From Anaerolineales bacterium (GTDB lineage Bacteria > Chloroflexota > Anaerolineae > Anaerolineales > E44-bin32), in assembly GCA_016927115.1 (NCBI GenBank), contig JAFGNH010000050.1:1-47631 (forward strand): a stretch of 47,631 nucleotides of DNA, written 5' to 3'. Below are positions 32,770 through 41,843 of the stretch, in pieces. The notes beneath the pieces were generated by a model. It did not search any database. It was not told the DNA's origin and worked only from the letters and a program-made list of their open reading frames with translations. The position numbers and the translations under genes are program-made. Position 1 is the stretch's first letter, and the number at the start of each line of letters is the position of its first letter.

Positions 32770-33570
32770 TCAGGCACGATTCATATCCCACAGCATACGC
32801 AAACCATCAAGTGTCAGCCAGGGAGCTTCGATAGTTATCGCATCCGTTTGCGCTGATATCAGAGAAACCAATCCGCCAGTGCCGATGACTTTCATATCCT
32901 CGCCAAGGACCGTGCGAAATCTTGCAACCATCCCTTCCACCAGCGATACATACCCATACATCAAACCCGATTGCACAGCATGAATAGTGCTGGACCCAAT
33001 AACATCGGGTGGGAACGCAAGGTCCACCCTGCTTAGTTTGGCAGCCCGCTGGAACAACGCATCCGCAGCTATACCCACTCCGGGAGAAATAGCCCCTCCA
33101 AGATAGTCCCCCTCACGCGTTATCGCATCAAAGGTCGTTGCAGTTCCAAAATCCACCACACAAGCCGGGCCACCATACAACGCCATAACCGCCACCGCAT
33201 CCACGATCCTGTCTGCCCCAATCGTATGCGGCTGGTCGAGCTTGATTTGTATTCCTGTTTTGACTGTTTCATCCACAACAAACGGCTGCTGGTCTAAATA
33301 CCTGCTGCTTGCCGCGATAAAAGTGCGCGTCAGGGATGGAACCACAGATGCAAGTGCAACCCCCTTCAGGTCTGCCGGTGTTACACCCGTGAATTCCAGC
33401 AGCCCCAGTATCTGCAAGCCATATTCATCCGGCATCCGGTCGTGGTCTGTTGCCAGGCGCCAGGCTGCCTCTCTCTGGTCACCAAGGTATATACCGAGGG
33501 TAATATTTGTGTTACCAATATCCACTGCGAGCAAATAATTTCGCCCTTCCTGCGTTTTCTGTGTATCCAT
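32770..33570 (-). CDS. coaX: Type III pantothenate kinase
   Basis: 266 residues. It phosphorylates pantothenate, the first step of coenzyme A synthesis, with the ASKHA fold. YLLAVDIGNTNITLGIY is the phosphate-1 motif, TIGADRIVDAVA and VDFGTATTFDAIT carry the catalytic and phosphate-2 residues, GGAISPGVGIAADAL follows, and KVIGTGGL is the adenosine motif. The length is typical. GGAG lies eight bases before the ATG. A single-gene unit ended by the terminator at 32656-32704. Confidence 0.95.
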   Translation of the reverse strand: MDTQKTQEGRNYLLAVDIGNTNITLGIYLGDQREAAWRLATDHDRMPDEYGLQILGLLEFTGVTPADLKGVALASVVPSLTRTFIAASSRYLDQQPFVVDETVKTGIQIKLDQPHTIGADRIVDAVAVMALYGGPACVVDFGTATTFDAITREGDYLGGAISPGVGIAADALFQRAAKLSRVDLAFPPDVIGSSTIHAVQSGLMYGYVSLVEGMVARFRTVLGEDMKVIGTGGLVSLISAQTDAITIEAPWLTLDGLRMLWDMNRA

Positions 33571-33963
33571 CAGTTATCTCCTGGTTTGCATGTGTGTCCC
33601 GTCTCAAAATTATACTTGAAGGGCACTCCAGACCTCTCTCCCCTCGTATTTTATTTTACAGATACTTTATACTTTTTTATATAAACTGCCTGTATCCTAG
33701 TATGGATACATGGTATGGCTTATACTGAAAGCAAACCTCCTCCATAAATGTAGAGGGATCTTCTTCAATGACGCTTCCCACCTGATTTCAGATGGCCTTT
33801 TCGATCCTCTTATCCCTCATCCTGAACAATACCGGAGCAAATTCAGCATTACCTTGCATCCACTACCTAAGCAGCAAAGAACAAACAAATACTGCAACGT
33901 ACCGCTGCAAAACCTGTCCATCCATTTATTGTAATATCGCAGCGATACAGTAAAACAACAGGA
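33571..33963. other. 393-base intergenic region upstream of the histidine kinase
   Basis: AT-rich and without a supported gene. It contains a 7-bp inverted repeat at 33691-33710. I cannot assign a confident promoter for either flanking gene. Confidence 0.4.
33691..33710. promoter_or_regulatory. Palindrome upstream of the histidine kinase gene
   Basis: TGTATCC-TAGTAT-GGATACA, perfect 7-bp arms, 254 bases before the kinase start and 121 bases before coaX. It is operator-like in size. Confidence 0.4.
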
Positions 33964-36900
33964 ATGATGATTAAAAAACACAAAACGCCGGGATTAGAAG
34001 CAGAATCCGTTGAAATCGGGAAGTGTTATTCCTTCCTGAAGCAGGCAGGATACCCGCTGCTTACGATCGACCAAAACCGCGTCCTGTGGGCTTCTGAAGA
34101 AGCTGCGGATCTACTTAAAGTCAATTCCAACACACTGCCTGGAAAGACAATCACCTCCTTCCTGCCGGGAGCAGACTCCTTCACCTCTATGGCTGTAACA
34201 GAAACCATAAAGGGAACTTCAGATGTTAATGGGCAAACAATCCACATTACAGCAATCTCGCCCGAACCGGACAACCCTGAGTTGAAGCTGCTCTTCCTGC
34301 AGCAGGCTCCGTCAACAGACGCCACCGAAACGACGTCCCATATAGAGAAAATGCATGAGGCTGTCATCCACCAGATGTATGATGGGCTGATTGTCATCCA
34401 ACATGACAGGGTCCAATTCCTGAACCCACAGCTTGCCCGGCTGGTTGGGTATTCGATGGATGAAATCAAAGGCGAGCTCTTTTCAAAATTCATTCACCCG
34501 GATGAACTCTCCCGCGTAATGGATTACTATCGCCGCCGCCTGACTGGCGAAGAAGTCCCAAGAGAATACGAAACCTGTCTCCTGGGAAAAGATGGTAGAA
34601 AAATCGATATTGCGTTACACGCCGGCCTGATCCCGTACGAAGGAGAGCTGGCCGACTTTGTTGTTGTTCGTGATCTCTCTCGCGAAAAAGCCATGCAGCA
34701 GTCACTTTTTGCCAGTGAAGAACGGTTCAGCGCCATTTTGCAGAACCTCTCCGAGATGATCTGGATCGCCGACGCTGATGGCACCATCACCTTTGAATCT
34801 CCTTCCACACAAAAAATACTCGGATATGAGTCGGGCTGGCTTACCGGTCGGAATGGATTTAACTACATTCATCCGGATGATCTGGAATCCACGATCCTGG
34901 CACTCTCCGAAGTGGACCTGAATGAACAACCGGGTGAACCAACAGAATTCCGCTTCCGGCACAAGGACGGCCACTGGGTTTTTCTGGAAGCACTAGGACA
35001 GAATCTGAAAAACGTGCCCGCCATCAATGGGCTGGTTCTTACCATCCGGGACATCACTGAGCGTAAGCAGGCTGAAAGTCAGCTCCATCATTCCGAGGAA
35101 AGATACCACAACATTGTCGACCTGGCACCGGATGGCATTATTACAGCCAATCAATCAGGGGTTATTACCTCCTGCAACCAGGCGTTCCTTCAACTTTCGG
35201 GGTACCAACTCGAGGACATCGTCGGCAAACATTTTACCCGCCTCCCCACATTGGCAAAGCAGGATATTGAGGAGTACGCCGCCTTGCTCAAGGCAATTTT
35301 TCAGGGATCGATCCAGCGAAGCTATGAGTTCCGCTGGAAGCATGCAGATGGATCCCGTCGCTGGGGGGAAGCGCATGTCAGCCTGATGCACAGTTCTGAC
35401 GGTGCCAGGCAGCTGCAGGCTATCGTCCAGGATACTACCGAGAAAAAACGGACCGAGATGCTGTTTCAGGCACTGGAACAAGCCTCCCTCGCGATCGCTG
35501 CCAAAAATACTCCACAGGAAATCTACCAGACCCTCGCAGAAGTTTTTTCCAGGATCGGTATTTCGAGTATGATCTTTTTATTCGACGAAGAAAATTATTG
35601 CATCCGGCCTGCATATCTCGGCCCTTCCCGGAAAACGATCAGTATTGCAGAAAAATTGGCGCGTATGCGCATTGAAGACTACACACTTTCTATCCAGGAT
35701 TTTTACCCATTTGAAAATATCATCAGGTATCGGACAACGACATACCATACTACACTGGAAGATATTTCTCAAAAAGCACTCCCGGGGGTTCCTTCTGCTG
35801 TTATTCAAAAAATCCTCCAGCTTTTTGGCTATACCCGGCTGATCGCCGCCCCAATCATCACTGAAAATAAGACAACGGGAATCCTCTGCGTCTTTGCTGA
35901 TAACATGCTCGAAAGAGATACCTCAGCTATCAGCCTCTTTGCCCAGCAGCTTTCAAGTGCCCTGGAAAAAGCAACCCTCCTCGAACAGGCCAGGGCAGAA
36001 TTGTCCCACCGTACCCGGGCAGAACAAGCGCTGCGCGAAAGCGAGGCAAGGCTGCTGTCCCTCATCAACGCCTTCCCGGAACCCACCTACCTGATCGATC
36101 TCAATGATAGTGTGCTCGCTGCGAATCACTCCTTCATCACCGCAACCGGCAAGGATTCAACGCAGGTCCTAAACCACTCGATTTACGACCTGCTTCCAAA
36201 GAAAATCGCGGAGGAGCGGCGGATAACGATTGATCAGGTCAAAAAAACAGGAAAGGGAATCGCATACGAAGATTCCAGGGGTAAAAGGGACTTTATCAAC
36301 TATATCCACCCTGTTCTTGATATAGGCAAGAACCTTTCCCGTATCGCAGTTTTCAGTGTCGATATCACCGACCAAAAACAAAATGAAGTAAGAATTAAAC
36401 GGTTGTTGGACAGGCAGATTTCACTCACACAAATCTCTGTAGCTCTCAGTGCCCAGAACAATACTGAACAGATCTATGATCTGATCTGCGAACATCTCCG
36501 TAATTCGCTCGATGTCCTCAGCTTTCAGGTGTCGCTGTACCAGCCTGAAGTCTCATTGCTGCAAACCGAATTCCTCCATTATCAGGGAAAAACACTCGAT
36601 CCCAGGGCAGTACAACCTGTCCACCATGATGAAAATTCCAGCAATCTGCAAAGCCAGGTAATTCAAACCGGGGCTCCTGTGTATCTTACAACCCCCAAAT
36701 CGGAAGAAAACACCGGGATCCAGGAAATGCTGCAAACTGAAGCGGCCTTCCAGCATCCTGACCTCACGGAATACAAACCGGAAATTATTAAGTCCCTGCT
36801 CCTGACCCCAATGAAAATCGGTGGAATCACCATTGGTATTTTGCAGATATCGAGCATGAAAACAAATGCCTATGACCAGGCTGATATTGAATTTCTGTCA

Positions 36901-38448
36901 GCACTCTCCGGGATGACTGCTATCGCAATTCAAAATTCTAAATTGCTGGCACACTCGCAAAGGCAAACACAGCAGGTGCAGCAGATCATCCGCTCTGTCC
37001 CGGAAGGTGTGATCCTGCTCTCATCCGATTATGAAATTATCCTTACCAATCCTGCAGCGAACAGCTTTCTGGATATCCTGGGCAGGGCAGACCCGGGTGA
37101 TCCCCTGCAAAAGCTGGGTAACAGAACAATCGAGGAAATTCTCGAGCAGCCGCCGGAAGGGCTCTGGCATGAAATAGCACTTGAGGAGGCTTCCCAGCCC
37201 AGGTTTTTCGAGGGACTCGCCCGCCCTCTTTCCTCAGTGTTTCCGGCAGAAGAATGGGTCCTGGTTTTGCGGGAAGTCACCCAGGAACGAGAGATCCAGC
37301 AGCGTATCCAGCAGCAGGAACGGCTAGCAGCGGTCGGGCAGCTGGCGGCAGGAATCGCCCACGACTTTAATAACATCATGGTACCGATCATTTTGTATGC
37401 TGAAATGATGCGGGAATCTGCTGATCTTGCTGAAGAGCTGAAAGAACGAGTGGAAATCATTCTCAAACAATCCCACCGGGCGGCATCCCTGACACAGCAG
37501 ATCCTGGATTTCAGCCGCCGCTCAATGATAGAGTCTATCCCATTGAGTCTGAAGCCCTTCCTGAAAGAAATGAAACGGCTGCTTGAAAGAACTCTTCCCG
37601 AAAATATCCATATAGAACTCAAGATACTGGTCGAAGAACCGGTTATCCTTGCCGACGTCACCCGCATGCAGCAGGTCTTTTTAAACCTTGCGCTTAACGC
37701 AAAAGATGCCATGCCTGATGGAGGAACGCTGTCCTTTATTCTCGACAAAATCGAGATCACAGCTGATGTGCATCCTCCGCTGCCAAATATGCCGCCACAA
37801 AAATGGCTCCGTATCAGTATATCGGATAACGGCACCGGAATTCCCGAGAAAGACCTTCCTCATATTTTTGAACCTTTCTTCACTACAAAAGAACCCGATA
37901 AAGGCAGCGGCCTGGGCCTGGCACAGGTATACGGCATTATCAAACAGCATAATGGATTTATTGATGTAGAAAGTCAAATAAGCAGCGGCACCCGCTTTGT
38001 AATCTATATGCCTGCCTACAACCAACCGGCAGAGTATAGATCAAAATCAGCGGTTTCCTTTACAAACGGAAACGGAGAGAAGGTGCTGATTGTTGAAGAT
38101 GATCAGGCTGTTCGTGATGCAGTAGGTGAAGTCCTTTCTCGGCTGAATTATTCGAGTATCCTGGCTGAAAGCAGCACCCGCGCAGTGGAAATCTACCGCC
38201 AATGCTGGAAGGAAATTTCAATCGTTCTCAGCGATCTTGTCATGCCGGGTCTTGGTGGACTCGAGCTGCTTAAGCAGCTTCAGGAAATCAATCCCGCTGT
38301 AAAAATGGTCGTTATGAGTGGATATCCATTAGCAGAAAACGAAAGTATCAGAGAAGAGCATACTGTCGCCGCCTGGATTCAGAAACCTGTTCAGATCCAA
38401 TCTGTCAGTGAGGCTATTCAGGCTGCTCTTGCATTTGAAAATAACTGA
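33964..38448 (+). CDS. Hybrid sensor histidine kinase with six PAS and two GAF domains and a receiver
   Basis: 1494 residues, no clear membrane segment, so probably a cytosolic sensor. Approximate order: PAS 17-95, PAS 130-245, PAS 254-372, PAS 379-494, GAF 500-675, PAS 695-806, GAF 816-999, PAS 1008-1110. Then come HisKA with the phosphorylated His1133 in GIAHDFNNIM, the ATPase domain (N-box Asn1245, Asp1288 in ISDNGTGIPE, GSGLGL near 1317), and the receiver 1373-1490 with acidic pocket VEDD and phospho-acceptor Asp1424 in VLSDLVMPGLGG. The HDFNN kinase plus C-terminal receiver implies phosphotransfer to a separate partner that is not encoded nearby. Ligands are unknown. ATG 33964 and 33967 are both possible. 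Confidence 0.93.
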   Translation: MMIKKHKTPGLEAESVEIGKCYSFLKQAGYPLLTIDQNRVLWASEEAADLLKVNSNTLPGKTITSFLPGADSFTSMAVTETIKGTSDVNGQTIHITAISPEPDNPELKLLFLQQAPSTDATETTSHIEKMHEAVIHQMYDGLIVIQHDRVQFLNPQLARLVGYSMDEIKGELFSKFIHPDELSRVMDYYRRRLTGEEVPREYETCLLGKDGRKIDIALHAGLIPYEGELADFVVVRDLSREKAMQQSLFASEERFSAILQNLSEMIWIADADGTITFESPSTQKILGYESGWLTGRNGFNYIHPDDLESTILALSEVDLNEQPGEPTEFRFRHKDGHWVFLEALGQNLKNVPAINGLVLTIRDITERKQAESQLHHSEERYHNIVDLAPDGIITANQSGVITSCNQAFLQLSGYQLEDIVGKHFTRLPTLAKQDIEEYAALLKAIFQGSIQRSYEFRWKHADGSRRWGEAHVSLMHSSDGARQLQAIVQDTTEKKRTEMLFQALEQASLAIAAKNTPQEIYQTLAEVFSRIGISSMIFLFDEENYCIRPAYLGPSRKTISIAEKLARMRIEDYTLSIQDFYPFENIIRYRTTTYHTTLEDISQKALPGVPSAVIQKILQLFGYTRLIAAPIITENKTTGILCVFADNMLERDTSAISLFAQQLSSALEKATLLEQARAELSHRTRAEQALRESEARLLSLINAFPEPTYLIDLNDSVLAANHSFITATGKDSTQVLNHSIYDLLPKKIAEERRITIDQVKKTGKGIAYEDSRGKRDFINYIHPVLDIGKNLSRIAVFSVDITDQKQNEVRIKRLLDRQISLTQISVALSAQNNTEQIYDLICEHLRNSLDVLSFQVSLYQPEVSLLQTEFLHYQGKTLDPRAVQPVHHDENSSNLQSQVIQTGAPVYLTTPKSEENTGIQEMLQTEAAFQHPDLTEYKPEIIKSLLLTPMKIGGITIGILQISSMKTNAYDQADIEFLSALSGMTAIAIQNSKLLAHSQRQTQQVQQIIRSVPEGVILLSSDYEIILTNPAANSFLDILGRADPGDPLQKLGNRTIEEILEQPPEGLWHEIALEEASQPRFFEGLARPLSSVFPAEEWVLVLREVTQEREIQQRIQQQERLAAVGQLAAGIAHDFNNIMVPIILYAEMMRESADLAEELKERVEIILKQSHRAASLTQQILDFSRRSMIESIPLSLKPFLKEMKRLLERTLPENIHIELKILVEEPVILADVTRMQQVFLNLALNAKDAMPDGGTLSFILDKIEITADVHPPLPNMPPQKWLRISISDNGTGIPEKDLPHIFEPFFTTKEPDKGSGLGLAQVYGIIKQHNGFIDVESQISSGTRFVIYMPAYNQPAEYRSKSAVSFTNGNGEKVLIVEDDQAVRDAVGEVLSRLNYSSILAESSTRAVEIYRQCWKEISIVLSDLVMPGLGGLELLKQLQEINPAVKMVVMSGYPLAENESIREEHTVAAWIQKPVQIQSVSEAIQAALAFENN

Positions 38449-38450
38449 TA

Positions 38451-39860
38451 CTACGGAATCCATTGAGGGGTGTATCCCCCAACCACCAGCTGTTCTGTTT
38501 CCCCCGTATCCAGGTTTACCATCCAGATTTCAATCTGTTCAGATATTTCTGACTGGTTAAACCGGGTGTAAACCAGCCTGCTTGAGTCAGGACTCCACAC
38601 CAGCGAAGCGTGATTGTAATCCGGTTCATTTACCAACAGTGTTTTCTCCGACGCATCAGCCGCCATCACCCAGACCTGGCGGCCCAGTGTCCAGCGTTCA
38701 GGCTCGAGATAACGGCGGGTGAATCCAATCCACCGGCTTGATGGGTCATACACGGGCAGCGAATCTTCCACCAATCCATCACGATCACCGCTGAGATCAA
38801 TAACCACATCGCTGCCAAGGTCGTAATACATAATATGGCTGTGAAATACTGGAATCCTGTTCACTCCAACCAGTTCATAGCGGCCTTCTTCAAACTGGAC
38901 CTGTGGAAACAGCAAACCCGATCCATCCGGCAGCCATTCAAGGTTGGCGTCCACGGTGGCGGGAATCAACCACAGCGGTGACGTGCCCTGATCCAGGTAT
39001 GGATCCACCACTGCAACCGCCTGCAGTGTATGGTCAAAGTAGGCCAACTCCCCTGTGATCGACCAGGTGGGATTGGAACGCTCATGCTGCAGAGGGCCAA
39101 CCTGAACAGCCTCTTCCGATTCCAGAGACATAATCCGGACTTCCCGGCTGCTCTGCAGATCGTCCTGCTGCACCAGACTGCGCAGGTCCCTCTCAAAAGC
39201 AAGTGTATTGCTATCTGGCGAAAGCACCGGCCGGCTGCACAGCACCGGTCCTTCGCAGCTGTACAGAATATCTTCCCAACCGGTTGAGAGATCATACAAC
39301 ACCAGGTCACTTCCTCCGTCTTCCCGCATTGCAGTGTAAATTAGGTAGGACTTACCGGGACTGATGGAAAAGTCCAGCACACCGGAGGAAGATGTCGTCA
39401 ATCGGGTTGTTTCAGCGCTTTCAAGGGTTCTGGCATAGATATCGGCAGGCGCGCCATCCGGCCACAGATAGGCGATTCTGGGGCTTCCCACTGTGAACTG
39501 GAACGTATAGCTCCGCAGAAGTGGTAAAAAACTCAGCGAGCGCGCACCAGCCTTCAGGGTAACAGTCACATCCGTCCCCGCCGGCCAGGGCTCTGATGGC
39601 TGAAAGGTCATCGACTGTCCCTCCCAGGAAAAGGAGCCTTCTGTCCATGGATCCAGAAAAAAGCGCGATTCCACTGAAACAGCATCCATCGGCTGATTGA
39701 AAGTGAGACTCACAGGGGCCCGCGCGGGAACCCGCAAACTGGCCTTGAGTGGTGTTGCCGTCGTGATTTTTGGTGAAAAAATCAACCCGAGAACAGCCAG
39801 AATTGCAGCCCCGAATAAAAGAGACACTACCGATGGCAGTCTTTTCCTTCGCCTGATCAT
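38451..39860 (-). CDS. Membrane-anchored Ig-like and TolB-type beta-propeller protein
   Basis: 469 residues. The N-terminus MIRRRKRLPSVVSLLFGAAI... is a signal anchor. Residues about 40-125 form a bacterial Ig-like domain of the SbsA type (APVSLTFNQPMDAVSVESRF, WPAGTDVTVTLKAG). The rest carries WD40-like/TolB repeats: ISPGKSYLIYTAM, LSPDSNTLAFERD, YDPSSRWIGFTRR and WSPDSSRLVYTRF. It is probably extracytoplasmic and binding-type rather than catalytic. Last gene of the minus-strand cluster; its stop lies two bases from that of the convergent kinase. Confidence 0.83.
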   Translation of the reverse strand: MIRRRKRLPSVVSLLFGAAILAVLGLIFSPKITTATPLKASLRVPARAPVSLTFNQPMDAVSVESRFFLDPWTEGSFSWEGQSMTFQPSEPWPAGTDVTVTLKAGARSLSFLPLLRSYTFQFTVGSPRIAYLWPDGAPADIYARTLESAETTRLTTSSSGVLDFSISPGKSYLIYTAMREDGGSDLVLYDLSTGWEDILYSCEGPVLCSRPVLSPDSNTLAFERDLRSLVQQDDLQSSREVRIMSLESEEAVQVGPLQHERSNPTWSITGELAYFDHTLQAVAVVDPYLDQGTSPLWLIPATVDANLEWLPDGSGLLFPQVQFEEGRYELVGVNRIPVFHSHIMYYDLGSDVVIDLSGDRDGLVEDSLPVYDPSSRWIGFTRRYLEPERWTLGRQVWVMAADASEKTLLVNEPDYNHASLVWSPDSSRLVYTRFNQSEISEQIEIWMVNLDTGETEQLVVGGYTPQWIP

Positions 39861-39943
39861 TACCTGATACCCTGCTCCAGTTACCTCTCCAGTAGATTAC
39901 ATACAGCCTGCCCGCCAGCACATTTCTTCCGTTGTTCCTTCTC

Positions 39944-41005
39944 TCAGGAGACGGCGCTCAGGCGAGCCTTGAACGCCTGCATCGATTGAACCGGAGTAGG
40001 ATCGATCCCGTACCCGAGTGCCAGATAGTACGCCACATAATCGCCGTAATGCAGGCTGGTCCACTGCTGCGAAAGCCGGTTTGCCCCTGCAGCTATTACC
40101 ACTTCGGTCGGCAAGCCTGCTCCGGCAAAATTCTCCCGGGTGAACTGGCTGCGGAGAAGATTTCTTGGATGGTATGAATCTGCCTGCAGAAATACCATCA
40201 GGGCTGCTGGATGGAGTTCCAAAGGAAAGTGAACGGCTTCCAGCATGTTATGGTTCCCTTCGGGCAGCGCTTCAAACTGCGCCAGTGCTTTCGCAAGCTC
40301 TGCGATCTGTGTTCTCCAGCGGCGCGCGACAGGCACCAGGAAATCGGAAGCCAGGATCACCGGCCAGGTCCCCTGCATCCGCTGCGAGAGCTTTCGTGCT
40401 GGATTGTGCTCCAGCGGCTGATCCGACGCCAGCAGCTGCTGCTGTCCTTTCATGGCAGCCACTGCAGCCTGAATGGCGGCATCCTGCTCAGGGATCACAT
40501 TCAGCCGCTGCAGCAGTGCCAGCAAGAGTCCGAAGGAGTACCCCACCGCTGTACGCGGCTCACCGGGATGGTCAAATAGCCAGACAGGGACTCCAACTTC
40601 CGCACCACGTGCTGCCAATTTCCCACCCGTGGTAACCACCAGCTTTGAAACAGCACAGTCTCGCGCTTCCTCAAATGCATTCAGAACTTCTTCGGTATTG
40701 CCGGATTTCGAAGAAAAAATAACCAGCGTCCCCGCATTTCTTGCATGCAGAGGAATCCCATAGTTGCGCCACAGGGTTACAGGCACCCTGCAAATCGGCT
40801 GCACATAGGCAGATGCCAGATCCGCACCGATAGCTGATCCCCCCACCCCCACAATAACCACCTGACGCACTTCATCCGCCGCCGGCAGGGGAAACTGCTT
40901 CCCCATCTCCCACGCACGTGCAAGTTGATCTGGCAGATCCGTAATATAACCCATCATATCCTGGGGATCGTTTTCTTTAGTGATTACCAAGCCGGTTGTT
41001 GTCAT
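39944..41005 (-). CDS. Bifunctional phosphoglucose/phosphomannose isomerase
   Basis: 353 residues. It interconverts glucose-6-phosphate or mannose-6-phosphate with fructose-6-phosphate. Two SIS domains are seen: VVIVGVGGSAIGADLASAY and VIFSSKSGNTEEVLNAFEEA in the first, and the C-terminal PGI/PMI half with EGNHNMLEAVHFP. The length matches the archaeal/bacterial PGI-PMI family rather than classical Pgi. GGAGG precedes the ATG, which overlaps the rsmI stop as ATGA, so translation is coupled to rsmI. Confidence 0.92.
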   Translation of the reverse strand: MTTTGLVITKENDPQDMMGYITDLPDQLARAWEMGKQFPLPAADEVRQVVIVGVGGSAIGADLASAYVQPICRVPVTLWRNYGIPLHARNAGTLVIFSSKSGNTEEVLNAFEEARDCAVSKLVVTTGGKLAARGAEVGVPVWLFDHPGEPRTAVGYSFGLLLALLQRLNVIPEQDAAIQAAVAAMKGQQQLLASDQPLEHNPARKLSQRMQGTWPVILASDFLVPVARRWRTQIAELAKALAQFEALPEGNHNMLEAVHFPLELHPAALMVFLQADSYHPRNLLRSQFTRENFAGAGLPTEVVIAAGANRLSQQWTSLHYGDYVAYYLALGYGIDPTPVQSMQAFKARLSAVS

Positions 41006-41820
41006 TTTTCCTCCAGTGATAGTTCATAGATTTGATTACGCGACCATCCGGAGACTTCCGCCAGATCTCTGGCTGCCTGCTTTCGGCTCATACCTGCTGA
41101 AAGCAGATCAGCCAGTGCATGCCTCAATTTCTCATCGTTCCAGCGTATCTCTGTCGCACCTTCAAGCACAATAGTAAATTCGCCACGTGGTTCATGCACC
41201 GCAAAAAAAGCCCGCATATCAGCAAGCGTGCCGCGCTTTACTTCTTCAAATTTTTTCGTTAACTCACGACATACTGCAGCCCTGCGATCGGAGCCATAGA
41301 CTGACTCCATATTCTCCAGCGCAGCATTCAACCGGTGCGGGACTTCAAAAAACAGGATGGTGCTCCGCTCCTGGGCAGTCTCTCTCAGAACTCGTAAACG
41401 TTCTCCTTCCTTACGCGGTAAATATCCGTGGAATACAAACGAATCAGCCGGTAAACCGGATACGACAAGCGCCGCCAGCGGTGCTGAAGGCCCCGGGATT
41501 GGCCGGACTTCATGGCCGGCTTCCAATACATCATGAACCAGTTCGTATCCCGGATCGGAAAGCAGCGGCATCCCTGCATCAGAGACCAGGGCGATATCAC
41601 CAAGAGCCAGCTGCTCCAGCAGCTTCCTGCCCTGCTCCTGCTTGTTATACTCATGATAACTGACCAGGTCTGTATGGATCTGGTAATGGGAAAGCAGCTT
41701 GCGCGTTTGACGGGTGTCCTCTGCAGCAATCAACTGGACTTCGCCGAGGATCCGGAGCGCCCGCAGGGTGATATCTTCCAGGTTTCCGATTGGTGTCGCC
41801 ACCAGGTAAAGTATTGCCAC
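41002..41820 (-). CDS. rsmI: 16S rRNA (cytidine(1402)-2'-O)-methyltransferase
   Basis: 272 residues from a GTG at 41820. RsmI methylates the 2'-OH of C1402 in the 16S rRNA decoding centre, using S-adenosylmethionine. Family segments are ILYLVATPIGNLEDITLRAL, AAEDTRQTRKLL, ALVSDAGMPLLSDPGYELV, PIPGPSAPLAALVVSGLP and FHGYLPRK. The C-terminal helix-turn-helix-like tail reads MSRKQAARDLAEVSGW. An in-frame ATG at 41841 lies within the promoter; a TATAAT box sits six bases before the GTG. It overlaps the isomerase gene downstream. Confidence 0.94.
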   Translation of the reverse strand: MAILYLVATPIGNLEDITLRALRILGEVQLIAAEDTRQTRKLLSHYQIHTDLVSYHEYNKQEQGRKLLEQLALGDIALVSDAGMPLLSDPGYELVHDVLEAGHEVRPIPGPSAPLAALVVSGLPADSFVFHGYLPRKEGERLRVLRETAQERSTILFFEVPHRLNAALENMESVYGSDRRAAVCRELTKKFEEVKRGTLADMRAFFAVHEPRGEFTIVLEGATEIRWNDEKLRHALADLLSAGMSRKQAARDLAEVSGWSRNQIYELSLEEK

Positions 41821-41826
41821 GGACGT

Positions 41827-41832
41827 ATTATA
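41827..41832 (-). promoter_or_regulatory. -10 box of rsmI, predicted leaderless
   Basis: Perfect TATAAT on the minus strand, six bases before the GTG at 41820; no ribosome-binding site precedes the GTG. The -35 is weak. It gives the rsmI-isomerase pair its own promoter inside the larger cluster. Confidence 0.55.
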
Positions 41833-41843
41833 ACCACACAATC

